From Arenicola marina (taxonomy: Eukaryota > Annelida > Polychaeta > Arenicolidae), in assembly GCA_964019135.1 (NCBI GenBank), contig OZ025252.1:49078959-49142958 (forward strand): a DNA stretch of 64,000 nt. The letters run 5' to 3'. Positions 9,787 through 24,700 of the stretch are shown piece after piece. A program made the translations under genes and the position numbers. Every line of letters begins with the position of its first letter. Position 1 is the stretch's first letter. The notes beneath the pieces are model-generated. The model saw only the letters and a program-made list of their open reading frames with translations. It searched no databases and was not told the origin of the DNA.

Positions 9787-12700
9787 GTAATATATGCAAT
9801 ACACTACGTATTAGTGTTTTTTTGGTAATTAAAGCTTCATGGGGACCCTGCTTTGTGTGTACGAATGATTTTCTATCACCACGAGACACGTCTGCGACTT
9901 TCTGCGAGCATTCTCGATTCTTCATGTGCATCGCACGGTCAGGTGATCTACCACGTCTCACTCTCAGTTGCCCTACTTAGCACGAGCTTAGCCTAAGCCT
10001 TCGGCCTACTTGACTAGAGATTTTAGAGTAGACAGACCAACTTTAGAACCCCCAAAATCGTGGGCAAAAAATGCATGAAAATGAAAAATCGTGAGCAAAA
10101 AATGGGGCCCGGATATTTTGTATGATGTAATTACTGCGGCGCCGCAGTAATTTTTCCGCGCCGATGTAGTTGGCGGAGGCATGTAGGTGAAATCTGTCAC
10201 GTAATTATCAAAGACCTTACCTCATAGATTCAGAAAATGTTTAGTCCGATGATTTTGGTGTCCAAATAAGTGTGTAATGTTGCATAAACCATTCCGGGCA
10301 GCAGCCTCAGCTCAAATGGCTGCTTTCTCGGCATGCCGTAATCTCGCCCCCCGCCAGCCGAGCGCAAAGTCTCGCAGTGGAGGGGGGGGGGGGTGCATTA
10401 GCGTGCGGTGCCGAGTGCCGAGGAGCCGGCTTCGCTCTGGTTGGGGAGAGGGGTGGGGGTGTTACTGGACAGTGGACCGAGGAAGCTAGTAGGTGGGGGG
10501 TGGCGTCGCGCACGGCATAATTCTTATGTTGGGGAGTGTCAATTTATTATGTGTGAAAAAGCCGTTACGACCGGTGGCTGGCTTAATGTCGATTGGTGTT
10601 GGTGCGAAAGGCATGAGGGCAGGCGGCGGGCGGCGAACTTAGTAGAAATAAAAACCTGAGAGCGGCGAAATAGGATTAAAAACCTGAGCAAGTGAAGGAA
10701 CAGACACAAACACCGGTATAAGTTAAATGAAGCATTTTATTTTATTTTATTATTTATTTTAATCATGAGCAATCCGAACAAAAGAAATCCTTATCCATCT
10801 CATTTACCGACATGTTAACACACTTTTGGAATAGCCACCTATCACAGACATTACATTGCACCATATCGTCATAATATTGCGGCAGATGACAAGAGCAATA
10901 CAATGGCAACTTAATCTTCCTATGCTTAACTTTCTTACTGGGAACGTCAAATTTCGGAAAAGATCGAATACTCTTGCCCTTAATGATATCTATCAAACAC
11001 GACCTCATCATATCTCGCTTAAACTCAAATCCTATCACGCCCTTCTTTAAAAGATCTCTATAGCCTCCGGAACAATACTCAATCAAACTAGCTATGGCAA
11101 ATACGCCGCAATCCCATCCGTTCTGCTGTTGTTGCCAGACTGGCAGTATAACATCTAGTGAAGTTCGCCCGTGGCCATAAATCTGGGCTAGCTGGATCTC
11201 GAGGGAGGGAGTGAGTGGCTGCTGTGCCTTTGTAGACGCTGTCTTATACATACACCGGCCCCCCAACTACATCTTGAAACGAAACTACCCAGTGATCCTT
11301 GCCGGTGTGATGGATCTGCCCACAAGGAGCCGGGACGCTCTGCAAGCTGGAGAGGGGTATCTGCCATGCTTGTGTCTTGCCACACCCCCACCCCTCTCCC
11401 CAACCAGAGTGAAGCCAGCTCCTCGGCGCTTGGCACCGCACGCTAATGCACCCCCCCCCCCTTCCCCCCTCCACCGCGAGACTTCACGCTCGGCTGGCGG
11501 GGGGCGATATTACGGCATGCCGAGAAAGCAGCCATTTGAGCTGAGGCTGCCGCCCGGAATGGTTTATGCAACGTTACACACTTATTTGGATACCAAAATC
11601 ATCGGACTAAACATTTTCTGAATCTATGAGGTAAGGTCTTTGATAATAACATGACAGATTTCACCTACATGCCTCCGCCAACTACATCGGCGCGAAAAAA
11701 ATACTGCGGCGCCGCAGTAAATTACATCCTACAAAATATCCGGGCCCCAAAAAATGCATGAAAATGAAAAGTGACTGCTTAACTGAAGAGTTGCAAATTA
11801 AATCATTTTGGGTTACTGTAAACTGCCTATTTTGAAGCTGCATACATATTAGAATACATACTAATACATTTTTGCTCTTGTGAAGCAAAGTCGTCTACAT
11901 TGGCTTGGGAACGTTCATTATATGCAAGATAAACGCATTCCCAAGGATGTGCTATACAGTGAACTCGTCGACGGAAAAAGGCCAACTGGGTGGCCAAAGC
12001 TTAGGTTTAAGGATATTTGTAAGCGGGACATGAAGGCTTTCGGCATCGATCCAGATTCTTGGGAGGACTTGGCATCCCAAAAGAGGGGATGGGCATATGT
12101 CGTGACGGAATGGCCCAATACGACTCGCTATGGTTTGTGAAACTGGGCTTGAAATGCCAATCTAGGCGTCCACCAGCGAGCACAAACCAAGATCTATCGA
12201 CAGGTCACCGTTGTGATGACTGCGGAAAGCTCTGTCGATCACAGATAGGCTTACTCAGTCATCAGCGTAAATGGCGTGTTACGAATCGTATAAATTAAAC
12301 CAAACAAAGCCGCAAATCCATCGTCTTTCGCAGACGGACGGATGCCAACTAACACATATTAGAAACAGCACCCCAACTTTGGCCTCAAAACCAGGTTGGC
12401 AGGCATCCAGAACCATTTCCGGAAAACTACATATTATTAGCCGCGCCTGAAATTTAGCCTTTCGACCTGCCCCACTGATATCCTTGCTTAATCCTGTCCT
12501 GCAAACGAAACCAATTAATTGTTTATACAAGCAGTCGCGACTACTAACAACATTTACAGGTTATGCTTCATAGCAAAAAGATATGTCTTTTTCGTGAAAA
12601 GATATGCTAAATATATATAAGAACCTAGCCCCGTGGGACCCAGGAGTCACAGGCTCCTCCCTAGGGTCCCGAAGTAGCGCATTGACGCTGCCGCCAAAAT

Positions 12701-15700
12701 CAAACAGATTATTAAAGATAAATAAATTAAAATTACTTTCTGGGAGTATCATGCATATATCTTAACATTTCTTTATTCTATGCAGCTTAATCTATTACTT
12801 AACCTTTTAGTTGACCTCTTTACTCATAATATAAAGGTGTCCGAAGCGATGTAATCTCCTGATTCAACTTTTACACTGTACGCAAAGATAAACAGATATG
12901 GCAGTTAGCTCATATGCGAATGTACTTGAAGTGGTGCCATCTGGTGGTGAATGTTAGTGCTATATTGCACATACATTCCTTTTTTATTTTGTGAAACAAT
13001 CAGTATTTCTGGTGTTATTTTCAAGCGTGTTTATGTTTGCTCACCATGCAGGATCATATGAGCATTCAAAGGGAATGAGCACCGAGGCGCGTATGCGCAA
13101 TATATGGCGTCACCTATCGCAAAAAGTTTTTGCCAGCGATTTGGCAACACCGTATTACCCCCCTGCCCTCGCTTGTCTTGCCAGACTCACTTGAAATTGG
13201 CAAAAGGCCCTATTTAAAGCCACACCCTGACTTGCAACACAAACCCAGAAACTGGAACCTAACATACGCTGTGGCTACAAATAGGCAGTTTACAGTACTT
13301 ACAGCTTCATGATATTCTGTTAATCAACAAAACATAGTGAGTTAGCGAGTGATGCAATGTTGCTGTTGGTTGCCATCTTAAATGCAAAAGTGATGCCTTA
13401 AATGTTGGGAGCTTGCAGCCTTGTAGTCCCATATATAACAGTTGCTGCTTCACACAACAGTCTATATCCATAGGCAGGAAATGTGGGTGGAAGATTTGTT
13501 ATGCATTGGCGACTAAGTGTTCTTAATGGTACGATCCATCAAACCATCTTCATTTTGTACTATGGTACCTGGGTGCGCGCTAGCCGTGTCAGCCATGAGG
13601 TGTGAGGGGGGGGATTCCTGGGTTTCTCATGTCAGCCATGAGGTGTGAGGGGGAGGATTCCTGGGTTTCTCATGTCAGCCATAAGGTGTGAGGGGGGAGG
13701 ATTCCTGGGTTACTCATACCAGCCGCGAGGGGGGAGGATTCCTGGGTTTCTCATGTCAGCCATGAGGTGTGAGGGGGAGGATTCCTGGGTTTCTCATGTC
13801 AGCCATGAGGTGTGAGGGGGAGGATTCCTGGGTTTCTCATACCAGCCATGAGGTGTGAGGGGGAAGGATTCCTTGGTTACTCATACCAGCCGCGAGGGGG
13901 GAGGATTCCTGGGTTTCTCATGTCAGCCATGAGGTATGAGGGGGAGGATTCCTGGGTTTCTCATGTCAGCCATGAGGTGTGAGGGGGGAGGATTCCTGGG
14001 TTTCTCATGCCAGTCTTGAGGTGTGAGGGGGAGGATTCCTGGATTACTCATACCAGCCATGAGGTGTGAGGGGGGAGGATTCCTGGGTAACTCATACCAG
14101 CCGCGAGGGGGGAGGATTCCTGGGTTTTTCATGTCAGCCGTGAGGGGGGAGGATTCCTGGGTTACTCATACCAGGTGTGAGGGGGGAGGATTCCTGGGTT
14201 TCTCATGTCAGCCATGAGGTGTGAGGGGGGAGGATTCCTGGGTTTCTCATGTCAGCCATGAGGTGTGAGGGGGAGGATTCCTGGGTTTCTCATGTCAGCC
14301 ATGAGGTGTGAGGGGGGAGGATTCCTGGGTTTCTCATGTCAGCCATGAGGTGTGAGGGGGGAGGATTCCTGGGTTTCTCATACCAGCCATGAGGTGTGAG
14401 GGGGGAGGATTCCTGAGTTACTCATACCAGCCATGAGGTGTGAGTGGGGAGGATTCCTGGGTTTCTCATGTGAGCCATGAGGGGGGAGGATTCCTGGGTT
14501 ACTCATACCAGCCATGAGGTGTGAGTGGGGAGGATTCCTGGGTTACTCATACCAGCCAGGAGGTGTGAGGGGGAAGGATTCCTGGGTTACTCATACCAGC
14601 CATGAGGTGTGAGTGGGGAGGATTCCTGGGTTACTCATACCAGCCATGAGGTGTGAGGGGGAGGATTCCTGGGTTTCTCATGTCAGCCATGAGGTGTGAG
14701 GGGGAGGATTCCTGGGTTTCTCATGTCAGGTGTGAGGGGGGAGGATTCCTGAGTTACTCATACCAGCCAGGAGGTGTGAGGGGGAAGGATTCCTGGGTTA
14801 CTCATACCAGCCATGAGGTGTGAGTGGGGAGGATTCCTGGGTTTCTCATGTGAGCCATGAGGGGGGAGGATTCCTGGGTTACTCATACCAGCCATTAGGT
14901 GTGAGTGGGGAGGATTCCTGGGTTTCTCATGTGAGCCATGAGGGGGGAGGATTCCTGGGTTACTCATACCAGCCATGAGGTGTGAGTGGGGAGGATTCCT
15001 GGGTTTCTCATGTGAGCCATGAGGGGGGAGGATTCCTGGGTTTCTCATACCAGCCATGAGGTGTGAGGGGGGAGGATTCCTGGGTTACTCATACCAGCCA
15101 TGAGGTGTGAGGGGGAGGATTCCTGGGTAACTCATACCAGCCATGAGGTGTGAGGGGGAGGATTCCTGGGTAACTCATACCAGCCAGGAGGTGTGAGGGG
15201 GAAGGATTCCTGGGTTACTCATACCAGCCATGAGGTGTGAGTGGGGAGGATTCCTGGGTTTCTCATGTGAGCCATGAGGGGGGAGGATTCCTGGGTTACT
15301 CATACCAGCCATGAGGTGTGAGTGGGGAGGATTCCTGGGTTTCTCATGTGAGCCATGAGGGGGGAGGATTCCTGGGTTTCCCATACCAGCCATGAGGTGT
15401 GAGGGGGAGGATTCCTGGGTTTCTCATACCAGCCATGAGGTGTGAGTGGGGAGGATTCCTGGGTTACTCATACCAGCCATGAGGTGTGAGGGGGAGGATT
15501 CCTGGGTAACTCATACCAGCCATGAGGTGTGAGGGGGAGGATTTCTGGGTTTCTCATACCAGCCATGAGGTGTGAGGGGGAGGATTCCTGGGTTTCTCAT
15601 ACCAGCCATGAGGTGTGAGGGGGGAGGATTCCTGGGTTTCTCATACCAGCCATGAGGTGTGAGGGGGAGGATTCCTGGGTTTCTCATACCAGCCATGAGG

Positions 15701-18700
15701 TGTGAGGGGGGAGGATTCCTGGGTTTCTCATGTCAGCCATGAGGTGTGAGGGGGGAGGATTCCTGGGTTTCTCATGTCAGCCATGAGGTGTGAGGGGGAG
15801 GATTCCTGGGTTTCTCATACCAGCCATGAGGTGTGAGTGGGGAGGATTCCTGGGTTTCTCATGTGAGCCATGAGGGGGGAGGGTTCCTGGGTTTCTCATG
15901 TGAGCCATGAGGGGGGAGGATTCCTGGGTTTCTCATGTGAGCCATGAGGGGGGAGGATTCCTGGGTTTCTCATACCAGCCATGAGGTGTGAGGGGGGAGG
16001 ATTCCTGGGTTTCTCATACCAGCCATGAGGTGTGAGTGGGGAGGATTCCTGGGTTTCGCATACCAGCCATGAGGTGTGAGGGGGGAGGATTCCTGGGTTT
16101 CTCATACCAGCCATGAGGTGTGAGGGGGGAGGATTCCTGGGTTTCTCATACCAGCCATGAGGTGTGAGTGGGGAGGATTCTTGGGTTTCTCATGTCAGCC
16201 ATGAGGTGTGAGGGGGAGGATTCCTGGGTTTCTCATACCAGCCATGAGGTGTGAGGGGGGAGGATTCCTGGGTTTCTCATACCAGCCATGAGGTGTGAGG
16301 GGGGAGGATTCCTGGGTTACTCATACCAGCCATGAGGTGTGAGGGGGGAGGATTCCTGGGTTTCTCATACCAGCCATGAGGTGTGAGGGGGGAGGATTCC
16401 TGGGTTTCTCATACCAGCCATGAGGTGTGAGGGGGGAGGATTCCTGGGTTTCTCATACCAGCCATGAGGTGTGAGGGGGGAGGATTCCTGGGTTTCTCAT
16501 ACCAGCCATGAGGTGTGAGGGGGGAGGATTCCTGGGTTTCTCATACCAGCCATGAGGTGTGAGGGGGAGGATTCCTGGGTTACTCATACCAGCCATGAGG
16601 TGTGAGTGGGGAGGATTCCTGGGTTACTCATACCAGCCATGAGGTGTGAGTGGGGAGGATTCCTGGGTTTCTCATGTGAGCCATGAGGGGGGAGGGTTCC
16701 TGGGTTTCTCATACCAGCCATGAGGTGTGAGGGGGGAGGATTTCTGGGTTACTCATACCAGCCATGAGGTGTGAGGATTCCTGGGTTTCTCATACCAGCC
16801 ATGAGGTGTGAGGGGGGAGGATTCCTGGGTTTCTCATGTGAGCCATGAGGGGGGAGGATTCCTGGGTTTCTCATACCAGCCATGAGGTGTGAGGGGGGAG
16901 GATTCCTGGGTTTCTCATACCAGCCATGAGGTGTGAGGGGGGAGGATTCCTGGGTTTCTCATACCAGCCATGAGGTGTGAGGGGGGAGGATTCCTGGGTT
17001 TCTCATGTGAGCCATGAGGGGGGAGGATTCCTGGGTTTCTCATACCAGCCATGAGGTGTGAGTGGGGAGGATTCCTGGGTTTCTCATACCAGCCATGAGG
17101 TGTGAGGGGGGAGGATTCCTGGGTTTCTCATGTGAGCCATGAGGGGGGAGGATTCCTGGGTTTCTCATACCAGCCATGAGGTGTGAGTGGGGAGGATTCC
17201 TGGGTTTCTCATACCAGCCATGAGGTGTGAGGGGGGAGGATTCCTGGGTTTCTCATACCAGCCATGAGGTGTGAGGGGGGAAGATTCCTGGGTTACTCAT
17301 ACCAGCCATGAGGTGTGAGTGGGGAGGATTCCTGGGTTTCTCATACCAGCCATGAGGTGTGAGGGGGGAGGATTCCTGGGTTTCTCATACCAGCCATGAG
17401 GTGTGAGGGGGGAGGATTCCTGGGTTTCTCATGTGAGCCATGAGGGGGGAGGATTCCTGGGTTTCTCATACCAGCCATGAGGTGTGAGTGGGGAGGATTC
17501 CTGGGTTTCTCATACCAGCCATGAGGTGTGAGGGGGGAGGATTCCTGGGTTTCTCATACCAGCCATGAGGTGTGAGGGGGGAGGATTCCTGGGTTTCTCA
17601 TACCAGCCATGAGGTGTGAGGGGGAGGATTCCTGGGTTTCTCATACCAGCCATGAGGTGTGAGGGGGGAGGATTCCTGGGTTACTCATACCAGCCATGAG
17701 GTGTGAGGGGGGAGGATTCCTGGGTTACTCATACCAGCCATGAAGTGTGAGGGGGAGGATTCCTGGGTTTCTCATACCAGCCATGAGGTGTGAGGGGGAG
17801 GATTCCTGCGTTTCTCATACCAGCCATGAGGTGTGAGTGGGGAGGATTCCTGGGTTTCTCATACCAGCCATGAGGTGTGAGGGGGGAGGATTCCTGGGTT
17901 TCTCATACCAGCCATGAGGTGTGAGGGGGAGGATTCCTGGGTTTCTCATACCAGCCATGAGGTGTGAGGGGGGAGGATTCCTGGGTTACTCATACCAGCC
18001 ATGAGGTGTGAGGGGGGAGGATTCCTGGGTTTCTCATACCAGCCATGAGGTGTGAGGGGGGAGGATTCCTGGGTTTCTCATACCAGCCATGAGGTGTGAG
18101 TGGGGAGGATTCTTGGGTTTCTCATGTGAGCCATGAGGGGGGAGGATTCCTGGGTTTCTCATACCAGCCATGAGGTGTGAGGGGGGAGGATTCCTGGGTT
18201 ACTCATACCAGCCATGAGGTGTGAGGGGGGAGGATTCCTGGGTTACTCATACCAGCCATGAGGTGTGAGGGGGGAGGATTCCTGGGTTTCTCATACCAGC
18301 CATGAGGTGTGAGTGGGGAGGATTCCTGGGTTTCGCATACCAGCCATGAGGTGTGAGGGGGGAGGATTCCTGGGTTTCTCATACCAGCCATGAGGTGTGA
18401 GTGGGGAGGATTCCTGGGTTTCTCATACCAGCCATGAGGTGTGAGGGGGGAGGATTCCTGGGTTTCTCATACCAGCCATGAGGTGTGAGTGGGGAGGATT
18501 CCTGGGTTTCTCATACCAGCCATGAGGTGTGAGGGGGGAGGATTCCTGGGTTTCTCATACCAGCCATGAGGTGTGAGTGGGGAGGATTCTTGGGTTTCTC
18601 ATGTGAGCCATGAGGGGGGAGGATTCCTGGGTTTCTCATACCAGCCATGAGGTGTGAGGGGGGAGGATTCCTGGGTTACTCATACTAGCCATGAGGTGTG

Positions 18701-21700
18701 AGGGGGGAGGATTCCTGGGTTTCTCATGTGAGCCATGAGGGGGGAGGATTCCTGGGTTTCTCATACCAGCCATGAGGTGTGAGGGGGGAGGATTCCTGGG
18801 TTTCTCATACCAGCCATGAGGTGTGAGTGGGGAGGATTCCTGGGTTTCTCATACCAGCCATGAGGTGTGAGGGGGGAGGATTCCTGGGTTTCTCATACCA
18901 GCCATGAGGTGTGAGTGGGGAGGATTCTTGGGTTTCTGATGTGAGCCATGAGGGGGGAGGATTCCTGGGTTTCTCATACCAGCCATGAGGTGTGAGGGGG
19001 GAGGATTCCTGGGTTACTCATACTAGCCATGAGGTGTGAGGGGGGAGGATTCCTGGGTTTCTCATACCAGCCATGAGGTGTGAGGGGGGAGGATTCCTGG
19101 GTTTCTCATACCAGCCATGAGGTGTGAGGGGGGAGGATTCCTGGGTTTCTCATACCAGCCATGAGGTGTGAGGGGGGAGGATTCCTGGGTTTCTCATACC
19201 AGCCATGAAGTGTGAGGGGGAGGATTCCTGGGTTTCTCATACCAGCCATGAGGTGTGAGGGGGAGGATTCCTGGGTTACTCATACCAGCCATGAGGTGTG
19301 AGGGGGGAGGATTCCTGGGTTTCTCATACCAGCCATGAGGTGTGAGGGGGGAGGATTCCTGGGTTTCTCATACCAGCCATGAGGTGTGAGGGGGGAGGAT
19401 TCCTGCGTTTCTCATACCAGCCATGAGGTGTGAGGGGGGAGGATTCCTGGGTTTCTCATACCAGCCATGAGGTGTGAGGGGGGAGGATTCCTGGGTTTCT
19501 CATACCAGCCATGAGGTGTGAGGGGGGAGGATTCCTGGGTTTCTCATACCAGCCATGAGGTGTGAGGGGGAGGATTTCTGGGTTTCTCATACCAGCCATG
19601 AGGTGTGAGGGGGGAGGATTCCTGGGTTTCTCATGTGAGCCATGAGGGGGGAGGATTCCTGGGTTACTCATACCAGCCATTAGGTGTGAGTGGGGAGGAT
19701 TCCTGGGTTTCTCATGTGAGCCATGAGGGGGGAGGATTCCTGGGTTACTCATACCAGCCATGAGGTGTGAGTGGGGAGGATTCCTGGGTTTCTCATGTGA
19801 GCCATGAGGGGGGAGGATTCCTGGGTTTCTCATACCAGCCATGAGGTGTGAGGGGGGAGGATTCCTGGGTTACTCATACCAGCCATGAGGTGTGAGGGGG
19901 AGGATTCCTGGGTAACTCATACCAGCCATGAGGTGTGAGGGGGAGGATTCCTGGGTAACTCATACCAGCCAGGAGGTGTGAGGGGGAAGGATTCCTGGGT
20001 TACTCATACCAGCCATGAGGTGTGAGTGGGGAGGATTCCTGGGTTTCTCATGTGAGCCATGAGGGGGGAGGATTCCTGGGTTACTCATACCAGCCATGAG
20101 GTGTGAGTGGGGAGGATTCCTGGGTTTCTCATGTGAGCCATGAGGGGGGAGGATTCCTGGGTTTCCCATACCAGCCATGAGGTGTGAGGGGGAGGATTCC
20201 TGGGTTTCTCATACCAGCCATGAGGTGTGAGTGGGGAGGATTCCTGGGTTACTCATACCAGCCATGAGGTGTGAGGGGGAGGATTCCTGGGTAACTCATA
20301 CCAGCCATGAGGTGTGAGGGGGAGGATTTCTGGGTTTCTCATACCAGCCATGAGGTGTGAGGGGGAGGATTCCTGGGTTTCTCATACCAGCCATGAGGTG
20401 TGAGGGGGGAGGATTCCTGGGTTTCTCATACCAGCCATGAGGTGTGAGGGGGAGGATTCCTGGGTTTCTCATACCAGCCATGAGGTGTGAGGGGGGAGGA
20501 TTCCTGGGTTTCTCATGTCAGCCATGAGGTGTGAGGGGGGAGGATTCCTGGGTTTCTCATGTCAGCCATGAGGTGTGAGGGGGAGGATTCCTGGGTTTCT
20601 CATACCAGCCATGAGGTGTGAGTGGGGAGGATTCCTGGGTTTCTCATGTGAGCCATGAGGGGGGAGGGTTCCTGGGTTTCTCATGTGAGCCATGAGGGGG
20701 GAGGATTCCTGGGTTTCTCATGTGAGCCATGAGGGGGGAGGATTCCTGGGTTTCTCATACCAGCCATGAGGTGTGAGGGGGGAGGATTCCTGGGTTTCTC
20801 ATACCAGCCATGAGGTGTGAGTGGGGAGGATTCCTGGGTTTCGCATACCAGCCATGAGGTGTGAGGGGGGAGGATTCCTGGGTTTCGCATACCAGCCATG
20901 AGGTGTGAGGGGGGAGGATTCCTGGGTTTCTCATACCAGCCATGAGGTGTGAGTGGGGAGGATTCCTGGGTTTCGCATACCAGCCATGAGGTGTGAGTGG
21001 GGAGGATTCCTGGGTTTCGCATACCAGCCATGAGGTGTGAGGGGGGAGGATTCTTGGGTTTCTCATGTGAGCCATGAGGGGGGAGGATTCCTGGGTTTCT
21101 CATACCAGCCATGAGGTGTGAGGGGGGAGGATTCCTGGGTTACTCATACCAGCCATGAGGTGTGAGGGGGGAGGATTCCTGGGTTTCTCATACCAGCCAT
21201 GAGGTGTGAGGGGGGAGGATTCCTGGGTTTCTCATACCAGCCATGAGGTGTGAGGGGGGAGGATTCCTGGGTTTCTCATACCAGCCATGAGGTGTGAGGG
21301 GGGAGGATTCCTGGGTTTCTCATACCAGCCATGAGGTGTGAGGGGGGAGGATTCCTGGGTTTCTCATACCAGCCATGAGGTGTGAGGGGGAGGATTCCTG
21401 GGTTACTCATACCAGCCATGAGGTGTGAGTGGGGAGGATTCCTGGGTTACTCATACCAGCCATGAGGTGTGAGTGGGGAGGATTCCTGGGTTTCTCATGT
21501 GAGCCATGAGGGGGGAGGGTTCCTGGGTTTCTCATACCAGCCATGAGGTGTGAGGGGGGAGGATTTCTGGGTTACTCATACCAGCCATGAGGTGTGAGGA
21601 TTCCTGGGTTTCTCATACCAGCCATGAGGTGTGAGGGGGGAGGATTCCTGGGTTTCTCATGTGAGCCATGAGGGGGGAGGATTCCTGGGTTTCTCATACC

Positions 21701-24700
21701 AGCCATGAGGTGTGAGGGGGGAGGATTCCTGGGTTTCTCATACCAGCCATGAGGTGTGAGTGGGGAGGATTCCTGGGTTTCTCATACCAGCCATGAGGTG
21801 TGAGGGGGGAGGATTCCTGGGTTTCTCATACCAGCCATGAGGTGTGAGGGGGGAGGATTCCTGGGTTTCTCATACCAGCCATGAGGTGTGAGTGGGGAGG
21901 ATTCCTGGGTTTCTCATACCAGCCATGAGGTGTGAGGGGGGAGGATTCCTGGGTTTCTCATACCAGCCATGAGGTGTGAGGGGGGAGGATTCCTGGGTTA
22001 CTCATACCAGCCATGAGGTGTGAGGGGGGAGGATTCCTGGGTTACTCATACCAGCCATGAGGTGTGAGGGGGGAGGATTCCTGGGTTTCTCATACCAGCC
22101 ATGAGGTGTGAGGGGGGAGGATTCCTGGGTTTCTCATACCAGCCATGAGGTGTGAGTGGGGAGGATTCTTGGGTTTCTCATGTGAGCCATGAGGGGGGAG
22201 GGGGGAGGATTCCTGGGTTTCTCATACCAGCCATGAGGTGTGAGGGGGGAGGATTCCTGGGTTTCTCATACCAGCCATGAGGTGTGAGTGGGGAGGATTC
22301 CTGGGTTTCTCATACCAGCCATGAGGTGTGAGGGGGGAGGATTCCTGGGTTTCTCATACCAGCCATGAGGTGTGAGGGGGAGGATTCCTGGGTTTCTCAT
22401 ACCAGCCATGAGGTGTGAGGGGGGAGGATTCCTGGGTTTCTCATACCAGCCATGAGGTGTGAGGGGGGAGGATTCCTGGGTTACTCATACCAGCCATGAG
22501 GTGTGAGGGGGGAGGATTCCTGGGTTACTCATACCAGCCATGAGGTGTGAGGGGGGAGGATTCCTGGGTTTCTCATACCAGCCATGAGGTGTGAGGGGGG
22601 AGGATTCCTGGGTTTCTCATACCAGCCATGAGGTGTGAGGGGGGAGGATTCCTGGGTTTCTCATACCAGCCATGAGGTGTGAGGGGGGAGGATTCCTGGG
22701 TTACTCATACCAGCCATGAGGTGTGAGGGGGGAGGATTCCTGGGTTACTCATACCAGCCATGAGGTGTGAGGGGGGAGGATTCCTGGGTTTCTCATACCA
22801 GCCATGAGGTGTGAGGGGGGAGGATTCCTGGGTTTCTCATACCAGCCATGAGGTGTGAGGGGGGAGGATTCCTGGGTTTCTCATACCAGCCATGAGGTGT
22901 GAGGGGGGAGGATTCCTGGGTTTCTCATACCAGCCATGAAGTGTGAGGGGGAGGATTCCTGGGTTACTCATACCAGCCATGAGGTGTGAGGGGGAGGATT
23001 CCTGGGTTAGTCATACCAGCCATGAGGTGTGAGGGGGAGGATTCCTGGGTTAGTCATACCAGCCATGAGGTGTGAGGGGGGAGGATTCCTGGGTTTCTCA
23101 TACCAGCCATGAGGTGTGAGGGGGGAGGATTCCTGGGTTACTCATACCAGCCATGAGGTGTGAGGGGGGAGGATTCCTGGGTTACTCATACCAGCCATGA
23201 GGTGTGAGGGGGGAGGATTCCTGGGTTTCTCATACCAGCCATGAGGTGTGAGGGGGGAGGATTCCTGGGTTACTCATACCAGCCATGAGGTGTGAGGGGG
23301 GAGGATTCCTGGGTTACTCATACCAGCCATGAGGTGTGAGGGGGGAGGATTCCTGGGTTTCTCATACCAGCCATGAGGTGTGAGGGGGGAGGATTCCTGG
23401 GTTTCTCATACCAGCCATGAGGTGTGAGGGGGGAGGATTCTTGGGTTTCTCATACCAGCCATGAGGTGTGAGGGGGGAGGATTCCTGGGTTTCTCATACC
23501 AGCCATGAAGTGTGAGGGGGAGGATTCCTGGGTTTCTCATACCAGCCATGAGGTGTGAGGGGGAGGATTCCTGGGTTACTCATACCAGCCATGAGGTGTG
23601 AGGGGGGAGGATTCCTGGGTTTCTCATACCAGCCATGAAGTGTGAGGGGGAGGATTCCTGGGTTACTCATACCAGCCATGAGGTGTGAGGGGGGAGGATT
23701 CCTGGGTTTCTCATACCAGCCATGAGGTGTGAGGGGGGAGGATTCCTGGGTTTCTCATACCAGCCATGAAGTGTGAGGGGGAGGATTCCTGGGTTTCTCA
23801 TACCAGCCATGAGGTGTGAGGGGGGAGGATTCCTGGGTTTCTCATACCAGCCATGAGGTGTGAGGGGGGAGGATTCCTGGGTTTCTCATACCAGCCATGA
23901 AGTGTGAGGGGGAGGATTCCTGGGTTTCTCATACCAGCCATGAGGTGTGAGGGGGGAGGATTCCTGGGTTTCTCATACCAGCCATGAGGTGTGAGGGGGG
24001 AGGATTCCTGGGTTACTCATACCAGCCATGAGGTGTGAGGGGGAGGATTCCTGGGTTACTCATACCAGCCATGAGGTGTGAGGGGGAGGATTCCTGGGTT
24101 AGTCATACCAGCCATGAGGTGTGAGGGGGAGGATTCCTGGGTTAGTCATACCAGCCATGAGGTGTGAGGGGGGAGGATTCCTGGGTTAGTCATACCAGCC
24201 ATGAGGTGTGAGGGGGGAGGATTCCTGGGTTACTCATACCAGCCATGAGGTGTGAGGGGGAGGATTAATAGGGATATACAATAGTGCTCATTGTGTTCCT
24301 GTACTGTCTGTATTAATTAGGACTATACAATAGTGCTCATTGTGTTCCTGTATTGTCTGTATTAATTAGGACTATACAATAGTGCTCATTGTGTTCCTGT
24401 ACTGTCTGTATTAATTAGGACTATACAATAGTGCTCATTGTGTTCCTGTACTGTCTGTATTAATTAGGACTATACAATAGTGCTCATTGTGTTCCTGTAC
24501 TGTCTGTATTAATTAGGACTATACAATAGTGCTCATTGTGTTCCTGTACTGTCTGTATTAATTAGGACTATACAATAGTGCTCATTGTGTTCCTGTACTG
24601 TCTGTATTAATTAGGACTATACAATAGTGCTCATTGTATTCATGTACTGTCTGTATTAATTAGGACTATACAATAGTGCTCATTGTATTCATGTACTGTC

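Noticed and set aside
10763-11266. Host SENP-type protease gene
   Set aside because: It lies entirely between long inverted repeats with a 9-bp target duplication inside another gene's intron, so it belongs to the element.
13592-24267. CRISPR array or centromeric satellite
   Set aside because: Units are contiguous with no unique spacers, there are no cas genes, and the array lies inside an intron of a conserved gene in a eukaryote.
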